Shown in pieces: positions 22,174 to 31,397 of a stretch of DNA of 33,766 bases; positions within the stretch are counted from its first letter, which is position 1, and the number at the start of each line of letters is the position of its first letter. Location: positions 1 through 33,766 of the forward strand of contig UQJT01000031.1 in NCBI GenBank assembly GCA_900541395.1, given 5' to 3'. Made by a program: the position numbers and the translations under genes. The stretch comes from an uncultured Desulfovibrio sp. GTDB taxonomy: Bacteria; Desulfobacterota; Desulfovibrionia; Desulfovibrionales; Desulfovibrionaceae. The notes beneath the pieces were generated by a model that saw only the letters and a program-made list of their open reading frames with translations, searched no databases and had not been told where the DNA came from.

Positions 22174-22775
22174 CGACCGGAGAGGCCGGCTTCGCCGTTC
22201 AGCGCGGCCGCCACGGCGACGGGCTCCAGCTCGCGTATGCCGCGTACCGGGACCGGAGGTTCCGCCGGATCGCCCAAAGCTTTTTCCAGGTGCAAAACAT
22301 CGTGCCAGCGACCCAACTTGTATCCCGCATGGGGAAATACGCCCACGGGACGGAAGCCGAACTTTTCGTGCAGACGCAGGCTGGCCGCATTGGGCAGGGT
22401 GACCGTACCGTATACGTTGCGTATGTTCTGGAGAGCGAGCAGCCCCAGCAACGCGCGGTACAGAGCCGTTCCCGCCCCTCTGCCGCCGCGTCCCTGTTCC
22501 AGATACACCGACAGTTCGGCATTCCATCGGTAAGCGGCCCGTTCCTGAGCGCGGGATGCATAGGCATAACCTACGATAGCGCCGTTCCTTCCGCCTTCAC
22601 GGGCCGCCAGATAAGGGTAAAAAGCGCCGATGGAGGCAATGCGCCCGGCGAACTCCCGCTCCGTGGGCGGCTCGCACTCAAAGCTGACGGCCGTCGTCCG
22701 CACATAGGGCGCATAAATATTCAGCAAAGCCGGAGCGTCGTCCGGCACGGCAAAAACAAGGCAGAAGGAAGACAC
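22155..22775 (-). CDS. GNAT N-acetyltransferase, phosphinothricin/methionine-sulfoximine type
   Basis: Transfers acetyl from acetyl-CoA to an amino group; this subfamily includes phosphinothricin and methionine sulfoximine acetyltransferases. Typical blocks are IYAPYVRTTAVSFECEPPTE, RWNAELSVYLEQ, the acetyl-CoA loop GRGGRGAGTALYRALL, LPNAASLRLHEKFGFRPVG and the aromatic HAGYKLGRWHDV. The GTG at 22775 is the chosen start (206 residues), because AAGGAG lies 5-6 bases upstream; an alternative TTG at 22805 has no such site. The last six codons and the TGA come from repeat copy C, so the original C-terminus was probably altered when that element arrived. Actual substrate is unknown. Confidence 0.88.
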   Translation of the reverse strand: MSSFCLVFAVPDDAPALLNIYAPYVRTTAVSFECEPPTEREFAGRIASIGAFYPYLAAREGGRNGAIVGYAYASRAQERAAYRWNAELSVYLEQGRGGRGAGTALYRALLGLLALQNIRNVYGTVTLPNAASLRLHEKFGFRPVGVFPHAGYKLGRWHDVLHLEKALGDPAEPPVPVRGIRELEPVAVAAALNGEAGLSGRREFCF

Positions 22776-22843
22776 GGCGGCTCCTTGAAAAAATAACGGC
22801 GGCAAGGCAGGCCAATGAACGGCATATCCGGAAAACGCTTTTC

Positions 22844-24649
22844 TTATTTCTGCTCCGACGTCTCGTCGCGGGGGAACAGAATATCGTACACCGCCTTGGT
22901 CACAGGCCCGGCGGCCGAGGCTCCGCCCCCCCCGTGTTCCAGCATGGTCACCACCACTATGCGGCGGCCGTTCTTTTCACCCCACGATCCTATCCAGGCG
23001 TGGTCACGTTGAAGAAATTCCATTTCCGCCGCCTTCAGACGGCGCTCGCCCTGCATCTGCACCTTGACCACCTGGGCAGTGCCGGTCTTGCCGCCGATGC
23101 GCATATCGGGCCGCTTGAGGATTTTGGCCGTGGCCCCCTCGGCCTCCACCGTGCGCACCATGTAATCCAAAATGAGTTCCCGATGCGCGGCCGAAATGGG
23201 CGACTTGCCCTTGATTTCGCGCGGGGCGTCGTCCAGCAGTTGAGGCTTGAGCAGATCGCCCCCGTTGATCAGAGATGCCAGAAACACGGCCGTCTGCAGC
23301 GGGGTGACCAGGGTGTGGCCCTGACCGATGGAGACGTTGACGGTTTCGCCGCCTTGCCACGGTTCGTTGAAGCGTCTGAGCTTCCAAGCGCGCGAGGGCA
23401 CCAGGCCCGAATTTTCGTGAGGCAGATCGATGCCCGTGGTCCGGCCGTAACCGCAGGCCTTGGCGAAAGCCTCAATATTGTCGATACCCAGCTTTTCACC
23501 CATAGTGTAGTAATACACGTCACAGGACCAGATCAACGACTGGGCCATATCCACCTGGCCGTGCCCCCAACGCCGCCAGCAGCGAAACGTATGATTGCCC
23601 AAGGTGTAGGTGCCGGGGCAGAACACTTTTTCCGACGGCTCAATGCCGTGCTCGAGCAACATGCCCGCCATCATCAGCTTCCATACCGAACCGGGCGGGT
23701 AGATGCTCTGGATGGCGCGGTTCTGAAGCGGAAAGCGCGGATCGTTGCGCAGGGCGTCCCAGTCCTTCTGGGACAGACCGCCTATAAACAGATTATTGTC
23801 ATAGGAAGGCTTGGTGACAAGGGCCAAAAGTTTGCCCGTATCCGGGTCCATGACCACCACGCAACCGGAATAGTCGCCCATGGCGTCCATGACGGCGTGC
23901 TGAAGGCGGGCGTCCAGAGCCAGAGTGACGTTGTGTCCGCTGTGAGGCGCCTCCACCAGAGTACGACTCAGCGGGCGGCCCAGCACGTCCACTTCCAGTC
24001 GATACAGTCCCTTCCGGCCGCGCAGAATGGGTTCCAGCACCGATTCCAGCCCCTGACGACCCACGGTATCGCCCAGGGCCAGATCAGGGTCGGCGGCCAG
24101 TTCGCTTTCGCTGGCTTCGGCCACATACCCCAGAATATGGGCGAAGGCTTCGCCCTGAGTGTAATGGCGCTTGGAGTGGGTAACCACCTGCAGGCCGGGC
24201 CAGCGGAACAACTCGGCCTCAATGGCGGCCACCTGTTCGAAGGGAATGTCGGTGAGCAGCAGAATGGGGTCGAAGCTGCGGCCTTTGCTGCGGTCCTGTT
24301 CGTAGCGGGCCGTGATACGCTCCAGGGGCACGCCGGTCCAGGCGCTCACCTGGGCCAGGGCCGCCGGAATGTCGGGGCAGTCTTCGCGGGTGAGAGACAA
24401 GCCGAAGGCTGTGCGGTTTTCAGCCAAAAGGACGCCGTCACGGTCATACATTTCCCCGCGTGAGGCGAACACACGCTCGTATCGCAGGCGGTTTTCCTGG
24501 GCCATGCGCGCGTAGTCCGCGCCTCGATGAATCTGCAAAAACCAAAAACGGGCGCAGAATACCACGAACAGCAGGGCCACGGCGCACTGGAGCAGGATAA
24601 GGCCGCAACGCGGGGGCTGGTACCCTTCGGAATCAAGCTCGATCTTCAC
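22844..24649 (-). CDS. mrdA: Penicillin-binding protein 2 (MrdA), elongation transpeptidase
   Basis: Cross-links peptidoglycan during rod elongation together with the Mre proteins. The 601 residues have an N-terminal membrane helix (about 15-38), the pedestal domain (FASRGEMYDRDGVLLAENRT at 61-80) and the transpeptidase domain. Active-site motifs are S321-V-W-K324 (YPPGSVWK), SCD at 375-377, and K521-T-G523 (GGKTGTAQ). The start is a GTG that overlaps the end of mreD by 17 bases, so translation is likely coupled. Order mreB, mreC, mreD, mrdA is the classic elongasome operon; rodA is not next to it in the window. Confidence 0.96.
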   Translation of the reverse strand: MKIELDSEGYQPPRCGLILLQCAVALLFVVFCARFWFLQIHRGADYARMAQENRLRYERVFASRGEMYDRDGVLLAENRTAFGLSLTREDCPDIPAALAQVSAWTGVPLERITARYEQDRSKGRSFDPILLLTDIPFEQVAAIEAELFRWPGLQVVTHSKRHYTQGEAFAHILGYVAEASESELAADPDLALGDTVGRQGLESVLEPILRGRKGLYRLEVDVLGRPLSRTLVEAPHSGHNVTLALDARLQHAVMDAMGDYSGCVVVMDPDTGKLLALVTKPSYDNNLFIGGLSQKDWDALRNDPRFPLQNRAIQSIYPPGSVWKLMMAGMLLEHGIEPSEKVFCPGTYTLGNHTFRCWRRWGHGQVDMAQSLIWSCDVYYYTMGEKLGIDNIEAFAKACGYGRTTGIDLPHENSGLVPSRAWKLRRFNEPWQGGETVNVSIGQGHTLVTPLQTAVFLASLINGGDLLKPQLLDDAPREIKGKSPISAAHRELILDYMVRTVEAEGATAKILKRPDMRIGGKTGTAQVVKVQMQGERRLKAAEMEFLQRDHAWIGSWGEKNGRRIVVVTMLEHGGGGASAAGPVTKAVYDILFPRDETSEQK

Positions 24650-25100
24650 GATGAATGAACCTGCGGGAATAATGGGCCAAGCGCCACAAGAACGGCGTGA
24701 ACAACGCCTGGAACACGCTTTCGTCCATCAAGGTCTGAGGATGGACGGGAATGCCCTGAAGTCCGGCCATGATGGAGAACACCAGATAATGGGTGACCCC
24801 CAGGCAACCGCTCAACAGAAAAATAAACAAAAAGCTTTCCGCTTCAAACAGATTGTGCCCCAGACGGAACAAAAACACGGCCAGCGCATACCATAGCAGC
24901 GTGCCGCCGAAAGCCATATTGCCCATCCCCTCCTGCAGCAGCAGGAAAAAGACGGCTACCCACAGGAACTGAGCGCCGTTGCGCTCCTGAATGGCCAGGA
25001 TGAAGCCGGGAAGCAGAAAATCGAGGCCGGGCGCCCGGGACTGGAGCACAATGGCGATACAGGCGTACGCCACCCACCAGCCGATGTTGGCCCAGTTCAT
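24633..25100 (-). CDS. mreD: MreD, rod-shape-determining membrane protein
   Basis: 155 residues, almost all membrane: about five helices (5-22, 25-45, 52-72, 76-95, 100-125). This is the size and layout of MreD, which links MreC and the cell-wall synthases. Sequence conservation in the family is low, so the call leans on position between mreC and mrdA. The ATG overlaps the mreC stop (ATGA), and GGAGG lies 5-6 bases upstream within mreC. A longer frame to 25241 would overlap mreC extensively and is not used. Confidence 0.9.
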   Translation of the reverse strand: MNWANIGWWVAYACIAIVLQSRAPGLDFLLPGFILAIQERNGAQFLWVAVFFLLLQEGMGNMAFGGTLLWYALAVFLFRLGHNLFEAESFLFIFLLSGCLGVTHYLVFSIMAGLQGIPVHPQTLMDESVFQALFTPFLWRLAHYSRRFIHREDRA

Positions 25101-26053
25101 AGCGCCTCCGGATCGATCGCGGCCCCGGCAAGCGGGTCGGGGCCGTCCGCGCCGGGCGCCCCGCCCCGCTCGCTCCCGGATTCGGCGCTGATACCCGGAG
25201 GTTTCCGGGTGTATACAGGGCCCGTTTCCGGCGCGAACCACCCCGTCGGATGTTCGAGCAGCAGCACTTCCTCCAGCGCCGCGAAATCCACCAGAGGCAC
25301 GGCCCTGATTTCCTGCATGGACGAGGACCCGGCGGACACCGCCGTCACTCTGGCCACGGGGATGCCTTTAGGATAGGCGGAATCCACGCCTGACGTGACA
25401 AGAATTTCCCCCACATCCACCCGTGCGTTGAGGCGCACGAAGCGCATTTCCAGCGGCGCCCCCGGTCCGCCCCCGGCCAGGATGCCCTGCACCCTGCCCT
25501 CGGAGCTGATCACGGCCACTCGGCTGCCCGCATCGGTCACGAGCAAAGCCACCGAAGTGCTGGGCCCCGCCTTGAGCACCCTCCCCACCAGACCGGCCCA
25601 GGATGAAACCGGCGTGCCCGGCGTGGCCCCCGTCAGATAGCCGCGCGACAGGGTCAGAGTTTCCAGCCCGGCGTTGGACCCCATGCGTCCGGCCATAACC
25701 CGCGCCCCCACGGCGGGCCATTCCAAAGGATAATCCAGATGCAGCAATTTGCGCAGGCGGAGCAATTCGGCCCGGTCTTCGGCGGCGCGGGCACGATCGG
25801 CCTCCAGTTCATGAATGCGGCGCTCAAGTTCGTCATTTTGGGCGCGCACATCCACCAAAGCAAGGTATCGATCCCATACGCCGGTCACACTGTCGCTGAC
25901 CGACTGGAACACGCGCAACACCGCCCCGGAAAACTCCAGACCGGTATTGGCGCCCAACGCGTCCCACTGACCGGTGCGTTGATTCCAGGTGTACAGCCCC
26001 AGAAAGGCCAACAGGGCCACTACGGCCAGAACGAGGATGCGGCGTGGACTCAC
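25097..26053 (-). CDS. mreC: MreC, rod-shape-determining protein
   Basis: Periplasmic scaffold of the elongasome, 318 residues. An N-terminal membrane helix (4-22) is followed by a coiled coil (about 68-108: DELERRIHELEADRARAAED) and the two beta-domains of MreC, with VMAGRMGSNAGLETLTLSRG and the family-type GLVGRVLKAGPSTSVALLVT. The last ~45 residues are disordered and rich in Pro, Gly and Asp. Translation starts at a GTG with AAGGA 6 bases upstream. A 258-bp gap with two hairpin-forming repeats separates it from mreB. Confidence 0.95.
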   Translation of the reverse strand: MSPRRILVLAVVALLAFLGLYTWNQRTGQWDALGANTGLEFSGAVLRVFQSVSDSVTGVWDRYLALVDVRAQNDELERRIHELEADRARAAEDRAELLRLRKLLHLDYPLEWPAVGARVMAGRMGSNAGLETLTLSRGYLTGATPGTPVSSWAGLVGRVLKAGPSTSVALLVTDAGSRVAVISSEGRVQGILAGGGPGAPLEMRFVRLNARVDVGEILVTSGVDSAYPKGIPVARVTAVSAGSSSMQEIRAVPLVDFAALEEVLLLEHPTGWFAPETGPVYTRKPPGISAESGSERGGAPGADGPDPLAGAAIDPEAL

Positions 26054-26311
26054 GGCTGTCCTTGCTTAAACGACAAAACTCGCGTTCCGGAACGGATGCA
26101 AACCCCGCTTCGCGGTGTTTGCGCCGCCGACGACGGCTGAGACGCCGGGCGGAAAGGCACGAAAATCAGTCACTTTACGGCGCGGACAAACGCGACCTGT
26201 TTCTGATTTTCGGGGCTGTCGACTGCATCGGCACACTCCGGGGGCTTGGCCGCCGCGCGCTTCCCCATTCCGGCGTCGGAGCATTCGGGGGGACGCGGTC
26301 GGAACGGACGA

Positions 26312-27385
<1,074 letters not shown>

Positions 27386-27396
27386 CTAAACCATTA

Positions 27397-27426
27397 TTTT
27401 TAGTCGCAAGAAAGGCGGACTGTCAA
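27397..27426 (-). promoter_or_regulatory. Sigma-70 promoter for mreB
   Basis: Minus strand TTGACA (27426-27421, perfect -35), 18-bp spacer, TAAAAA (27402-27397) leading into an AT-rich TAATGG. It sits 45 bases upstream of the mreB ATG. Confidence 0.6.
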
Positions 27427-27607
27427 CAGATTTCCGGCTCGACGGCAGGACGAACGTATCTTATATGTATGCCCTGACACTCTGCCGGCGGCAGCGGCCG
27501 AAGCCCTGGGTCGGGTCCCCGGCCGATAGATGTTTTCAATCCCCAAGTATTCTGAAAGGACGGGATGCCGCAGGAAGAGGTGATGGACGAGGGATGGGGC
27601 TTGTCTT

Positions 27608-27756
27608 TAGAGCATTTTGCTTTTGAAATTGTCCAATTTCAAAAGCGGCGCTGCCGTCATTTCGCCTGAAAAGCGTGGTTTTCAGGCTCATTCGGCGCGG
27701 GCGTCCGCTCCCGCGGCCGCCGGAGCGGTTGCCGTTTTCAACAGCAAACCGCTCTA
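27608..27756 (+). repeat. Structured intergenic repeat, copy B (149 bp)
   Basis: Same length and orientation as copy A and nearly identical to it; differences include a GTCC for GGCC change in the third hairpin and GGAGCGG for AGAGCGG in the fourth. Ends are TAGAGC and GCTCTA. Unlike copies A and D it does not abut a gene: the TAG here follows an in-frame TGA only 27 bases upstream. Confidence 0.9.
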
Positions 27757-27940
27757 AAAATGCGGCGCGGTCGGCATGCCCGGCCTTGAGCGGGGAGTGT
27801 AAACAGAAAAGGCTATGTCGCGCCGCCGCGAGGGCGCCCCGCATTCCGCACGGACGAGCGGCGTTTGTCAAGCAACAAAGGAAACTTAGGTCCTCCGACG
27901 GATAAAAGAGCATCAACATTAAATCGCATACAGCCATTAA

Positions 27941-28897
27941 ATGAAGCACAGCGTTCGTTATCACACCCTGGACGCCTGGCTGCGCAGCCGCCACGGCGAA
28001 AAAGTCCAGAAGATTCCTCTCGATGCCGGATCGAGTTGCCCCAACCGCGACGGCACGCTGGGCGTCACCGGTTGCACCTTCTGCAACGCCATCGGGTCGG
28101 GGTCCGGTCTGGGCGGCCGCCCTCTGGCCGAACAGTGGGAATACTGGCGGACCCGTTTTGCCGCGTCGGACAGACTCAAGCACACTCATCTTTTTCTGGG
28201 CTATCTCCAGGCGTTCACCAATACCTACGGCCCCGCCCGTCGTCTGGCCCGACTGCTGGACGAACTGGCCGCCCTGCCCGGCCTGGTCGGTGTGTGCGTA
28301 GGCACCCGGCCGGACTGCGTGGACGAGGAAAAAATGGCCCTGCTGGCCGCCTGCCCTTGGCCTGAACTGTGGCTGGAACTGGGCGTACAGTCCCGGCACG
28401 ACGCCACTTTGACTCGTATTCGGCGCGGACACGACGCCGCGGCCTCCGAGCGGGCCATACGCCTGGCCGCCGCCTACGGCGTCAAGGTGTGCGCTCACCT
28501 CATGGCCGGGCTGCCGGGCGAGACGGACGAGGATTTTCTGGACACCGTGCGCTGGATGGCGGGGCTCCCCATAGACGGCGTCAAGCTGCACGGTCTGTAT
28601 ATATGTCGAAACACCCCCCTGGAAGAAGAATGGAAGGCGGGGCTATATCGGCCGGGCAGCCAGGACGGGTACGTCGAACTCGTGGCCCGCGCCTTGACTC
28701 TGTTGCCCTCGGGCGTGGTTATTCATCGGCTGACCGGCGACCCTGCCCCGGGCGAACTGACCGCCCCGGACTGGGCTTTGCAAAAGGGGCAGACCATACG
28801 CAAACTCGACGCTCTGCTCGACAGTCGGGATTGGTGGCAGGGCAAGCAAGCCGACGCGCCGAACCGAAATCCGTGGGAGAAAAAAACGACAGGATAG
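27941..28897 (+). CDS. Radical SAM protein, YhcC / TIGR01212 type
   Basis: A 318-residue radical S-adenosylmethionine protein. The [4Fe-4S] cysteines are Cys33, Cys45 and Cys48 in SSCPNRDGTLGVTGCTFC, the spacing that marks the YhcC family. Further family blocks are YLQAFTNTYGP, GTRPDCVDEE, ELWLELGVQSRHD, HLMAGLPGETDEDFLDTV and GVKLHGLYICRNTPLEEEW. The family's reaction is not established as far as I know. The ATG at 27941 has no clear ribosome site, but the N-terminus fits the family (RYHTLDAWLRSRHGEKVQKI). The gene is alone on its strand here and converges with the downstream transferase gene. Confidence 0.93.
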   Translation: MKHSVRYHTLDAWLRSRHGEKVQKIPLDAGSSCPNRDGTLGVTGCTFCNAIGSGSGLGGRPLAEQWEYWRTRFAASDRLKHTHLFLGYLQAFTNTYGPARRLARLLDELAALPGLVGVCVGTRPDCVDEEKMALLAACPWPELWLELGVQSRHDATLTRIRRGHDAAASERAIRLAAAYGVKVCAHLMAGLPGETDEDFLDTVRWMAGLPIDGVKLHGLYICRNTPLEEEWKAGLYRPGSQDGYVELVARALTLLPSGVVIHRLTGDPAPGELTAPDWALQKGQTIRKLDALLDSRDWWQGKQADAPNRNPWEKKTTG

Positions 28898-29007
28898 GGA
28901 GGGCGTCATACCGAATATTCGGCATCGGAAACACCGGGATGGGCAATAGCCGCTTCAGGCCGGGAGCCATCAAAGCACGCGAGTATACACGACCCCAATC
29001 TGCTGCA

Positions 29008-30681
29008 TTATTTCGAGTGAGCAAGCGGTATGGGCTGTTCCCCCGCATCGCCGGACAAAGAAAACTTCAGATCGTAGTCCTCCCCCATCAGCACACGAGG
29101 AGCCGGTTGAAAATCAACAGACAAAAGGCTCTTGCTCCGATCGTTCAGGGCAAAAGAGTAACCGGCCAAATCCGCCAAAATATAGCACAAGGTATCGCTG
29201 ACGGACGGACGTTCCGTCCATTGTCGCCATTGTTCCACATCCCTGGCACGCATGTTCCGATATGACGGCGATATCCATAACAAAAACGGAATATCGACAA
29301 TATGGCGTGAACTCAGCATGAAATCATGGCCCATATAGTCACGGGTATCGTATACTTCTTCTCCGTGATCAGATAAGTAGAGTAAGGCGCTGTTGGGAAC
29401 ATCTCGTAATTGTTCAATAATATCACCCAATAGCGAATCTGTATAAGCAATGCTGGAATCATAGGTATTTATAAGATATTTTGCTTCATCTGTTCGCCAG
29501 GGAGCAGAAGGAATATCATCCGTTGAGTAGAAGATGGATTCAAAATTCTCAGGATAACGTGCCTTATATTGCACATGTGATCCCATAATATTAATGAACA
29601 AAAGGCGTTTGCCCGTCGGGGCGGGCTCGGCCAAGATTTCAGCCAGACGCGGCAGCAACTTTTTGTCATAAGGTTCCGGAGCCCAATACATTTCCACATT
29701 ATCACCGTAAACCTTGTCCGCCAAATGGATGAGGTTGAAGGTGGATCTAGTCCAAAAAGTATTTTGCGTGGACAACCAGATGGTCTGAAAACCTGCCTGT
29801 CGCAAAAGGCTCATTAGAGGTAGAATGGAACCGTCGGCGGGTACGGGGACCGATAGCATTGCAGCATGATTGCTGGCCGTGAAACCGTAACGACTGACCA
29901 CATCGGTAAAAACCAGCAATTCGTCCCGCAGGGCATTTAAACAGGGCGTAGTATCCCGAAAGTAGCCATATATTCCCAAATGATGGCGGTTTGCGGACTC
30001 ACCTATGACCACCACGATGGTCCGGGGCACTCCGGGATAAACGTCCTCTACCTCCTGAAACGGCTCAGATTCAAAGCCCTGGGCAAAAACCTCCAGCCCG
30101 GCCTTGTATGTGCGGTATTTGCTCCAACTTTCGCCTATTGTTTTCAGGAAGCTGTCGTTATACAACAACGTCCAGTTGCTCCCCAACCCCACACACAGCA
30201 GTGCCACAATAGCCAAGGTTCGTCGGTAGAAAAGAAAGGGCATGCGAAGCAATGCCACAAGAGGTATCAACGGAAGAACAATAGCTCCCAGCGCTGCTGA
30301 AACTGTTTTGATACTAATATATGAACCGAGAGCCTCACCTGCTTCTGCTCCGTTGGTATCCAACAGGGCTGACAACATTTCATCACTGATATTGGTCTGA
30401 AAAAGCGCCAAGTGCAGCGCCATGGCCACAGCCAGCGGCACCAGGACGACATAGAGCGTTGTCAGCCATATTTTGCCCGCCCGTCCCGGCAAAAATGCAG
30501 GCAACGTCACCAGGATCATAAAAGGCAGATTTTGGAGATAGCATTTAAAAGGGTACCACCCTATACGCACCGTCAACCACATCATATGTGGTACCAAGGC
30601 CAAACTCAGCGCAAACAGGACAATGAGTCGCAAACGCCGAAAATAAAGCCTGCGCGAATACGTTAAGGATTTATGATACAT
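29008..30681 (-). CDS. Phosphoethanolamine-transferase-like membrane sulfatase-fold protein
   Basis: A 557-residue inner-membrane enzyme of the EptA/CptA/OpgE superfamily, which transfers phosphoethanolamine from phosphatidylethanolamine to lipid A, core sugars or glucans. About five membrane helices (residues 17-170) precede a periplasmic alkaline-phosphatase-fold domain. That domain has the metal and nucleophile blocks VVVIGESANRHHLGIYGY and SRYGFTASNHAAML (candidate nucleophile Thr268), FINIMGSH, YLSDHGEEVYD and MGHDF. The start at 30681 is preferred, since GGGCAGAG lies just upstream; Met codons at 30756, 30738 and 30696 have weaker context. Base composition is clearly less GC-rich than its neighbours, suggesting transfer. 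The exact acceptor is unknown. Confidence 0.87.
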   Translation of the reverse strand: MYHKSLTYSRRLYFRRLRLIVLFALSLALVPHMMWLTVRIGWYPFKCYLQNLPFMILVTLPAFLPGRAGKIWLTTLYVVLVPLAVAMALHLALFQTNISDEMLSALLDTNGAEAGEALGSYISIKTVSAALGAIVLPLIPLVALLRMPFLFYRRTLAIVALLCVGLGSNWTLLYNDSFLKTIGESWSKYRTYKAGLEVFAQGFESEPFQEVEDVYPGVPRTIVVVIGESANRHHLGIYGYFRDTTPCLNALRDELLVFTDVVSRYGFTASNHAAMLSVPVPADGSILPLMSLLRQAGFQTIWLSTQNTFWTRSTFNLIHLADKVYGDNVEMYWAPEPYDKKLLPRLAEILAEPAPTGKRLLFINIMGSHVQYKARYPENFESIFYSTDDIPSAPWRTDEAKYLINTYDSSIAYTDSLLGDIIEQLRDVPNSALLYLSDHGEEVYDTRDYMGHDFMLSSRHIVDIPFLLWISPSYRNMRARDVEQWRQWTERPSVSDTLCYILADLAGYSFALNDRSKSLLSVDFQPAPRVLMGEDYDLKFSLSGDAGEQPIPLAHSK

Positions 30682-30756
30682 ATCTCTGCCCTGCATGACA
30701 CGAGTGAAGTAAAAAAACAAAAATCTGGCTGAAATCATTATGAATTTCGTGACCAT

Positions 30757-31177
30757 TCATTATTCAGGCGACGTAAAATATCACCTAAACTAAAAAGATA
30801 ATATATATCTTAATTTTTTCAAATTAAAATTAATCCTCTAATTTTATTAATTATTTTGCAACGATATAAAACATATGAAGTTTACTCCTTTATACTATTC
30901 TCCCTTTTTAAGTAACTGCTCTACAGCATACTCTATACAAAACATACCTTTTGCAAGCATCCCGCATGAATGGACAAAAAGCGTCATTTTACAATAACAT
31001 ATTATAATAATTATATAAATAAAGATTCACCTCCAAGCTCTGCCACAACGCCCGTGGACTCGCGTAACAGGGAAAACTGCCGGTCCGGCGTCGCTCTTTC
31101 AAAACGATATCCGGGCTGCGTCGAACGGCCCGTGGACCAGCAATATCTGAGCCGGGCCGAGAGCCCGGCGACTTTTC
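30757..31177. other. AT-rich gap upstream of the transferase gene
   Basis: 421 bases without a supportable gene. 30770-31030 is very AT-rich, with several TATAAT-like hexamers on both strands, and probably contains the transferase promoter. 31030-31177 returns to high GC. A minus-strand frame there (31011-31193) has no ribosome site and no recognisable family. Confidence 0.6.
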
Positions 31178-31397
31178 TAGAGCGTTTTGCCATCGAAAAT
31201 ATCTGCGGGCCAGAATCCTGTGTTCCGGCCCGCAGATTTCACGCCTCCATCGGAGCTATACGCCGCCCATGAATTGCGGCGGCTCCGATGTCGCGGCGCC
31301 CTTAGCCGTCAGCGCGAAGCGCGTTACGGATAAGGAGAGCAGAGATGAGTCTCGCTTCGCTCGACTCCGGGAGCACTTTCAAGTGGAAACTGCTCTA
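31178..31397. repeat. Related repeat D: same ends, different body (220 bp)
   Basis: Ends TAGAGCGTTTTGC and GCTCTA match copies A and B (TAGAGCATTTTGC...GCTCTA), but the interior differs. It has its own hairpins: ATCTGCGGGCC with GGCCCGCAGAT around 31200-31240, CATCGGAGC with GCTCCGATG around 31249-31290 enclosing a GCCGC/GCGGC stem, and GAGCA-TTTC with GAAA-TGCTC at the right end. On the minus strand the right end is the TAG stop of cheA. Confidence 0.65.

Noticed and set aside
27536..28591. Open frames containing the peptide LKTTLFRRNDGSAAFEIGQF at three places (also 1852-3459 minus and 21970-22533 plus)
   Set aside because: The shared peptide is the translation of repeat copies A, B and C, not a protein family; none of the frames has a ribosome site or a consistent context.
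30917..30925. ACTGCTCTA resembling the right end of repeat D
   Set aside because: No matching TAGAGC end within 250 bases upstream, and the surroundings are simple AT-rich sequence; probably chance.
31011..31193. 60-residue minus-strand frame in the gap before cheA's repeat
   Set aside because: No ribosome site, no recognised domain, and its 5' end lies inside repeat D.
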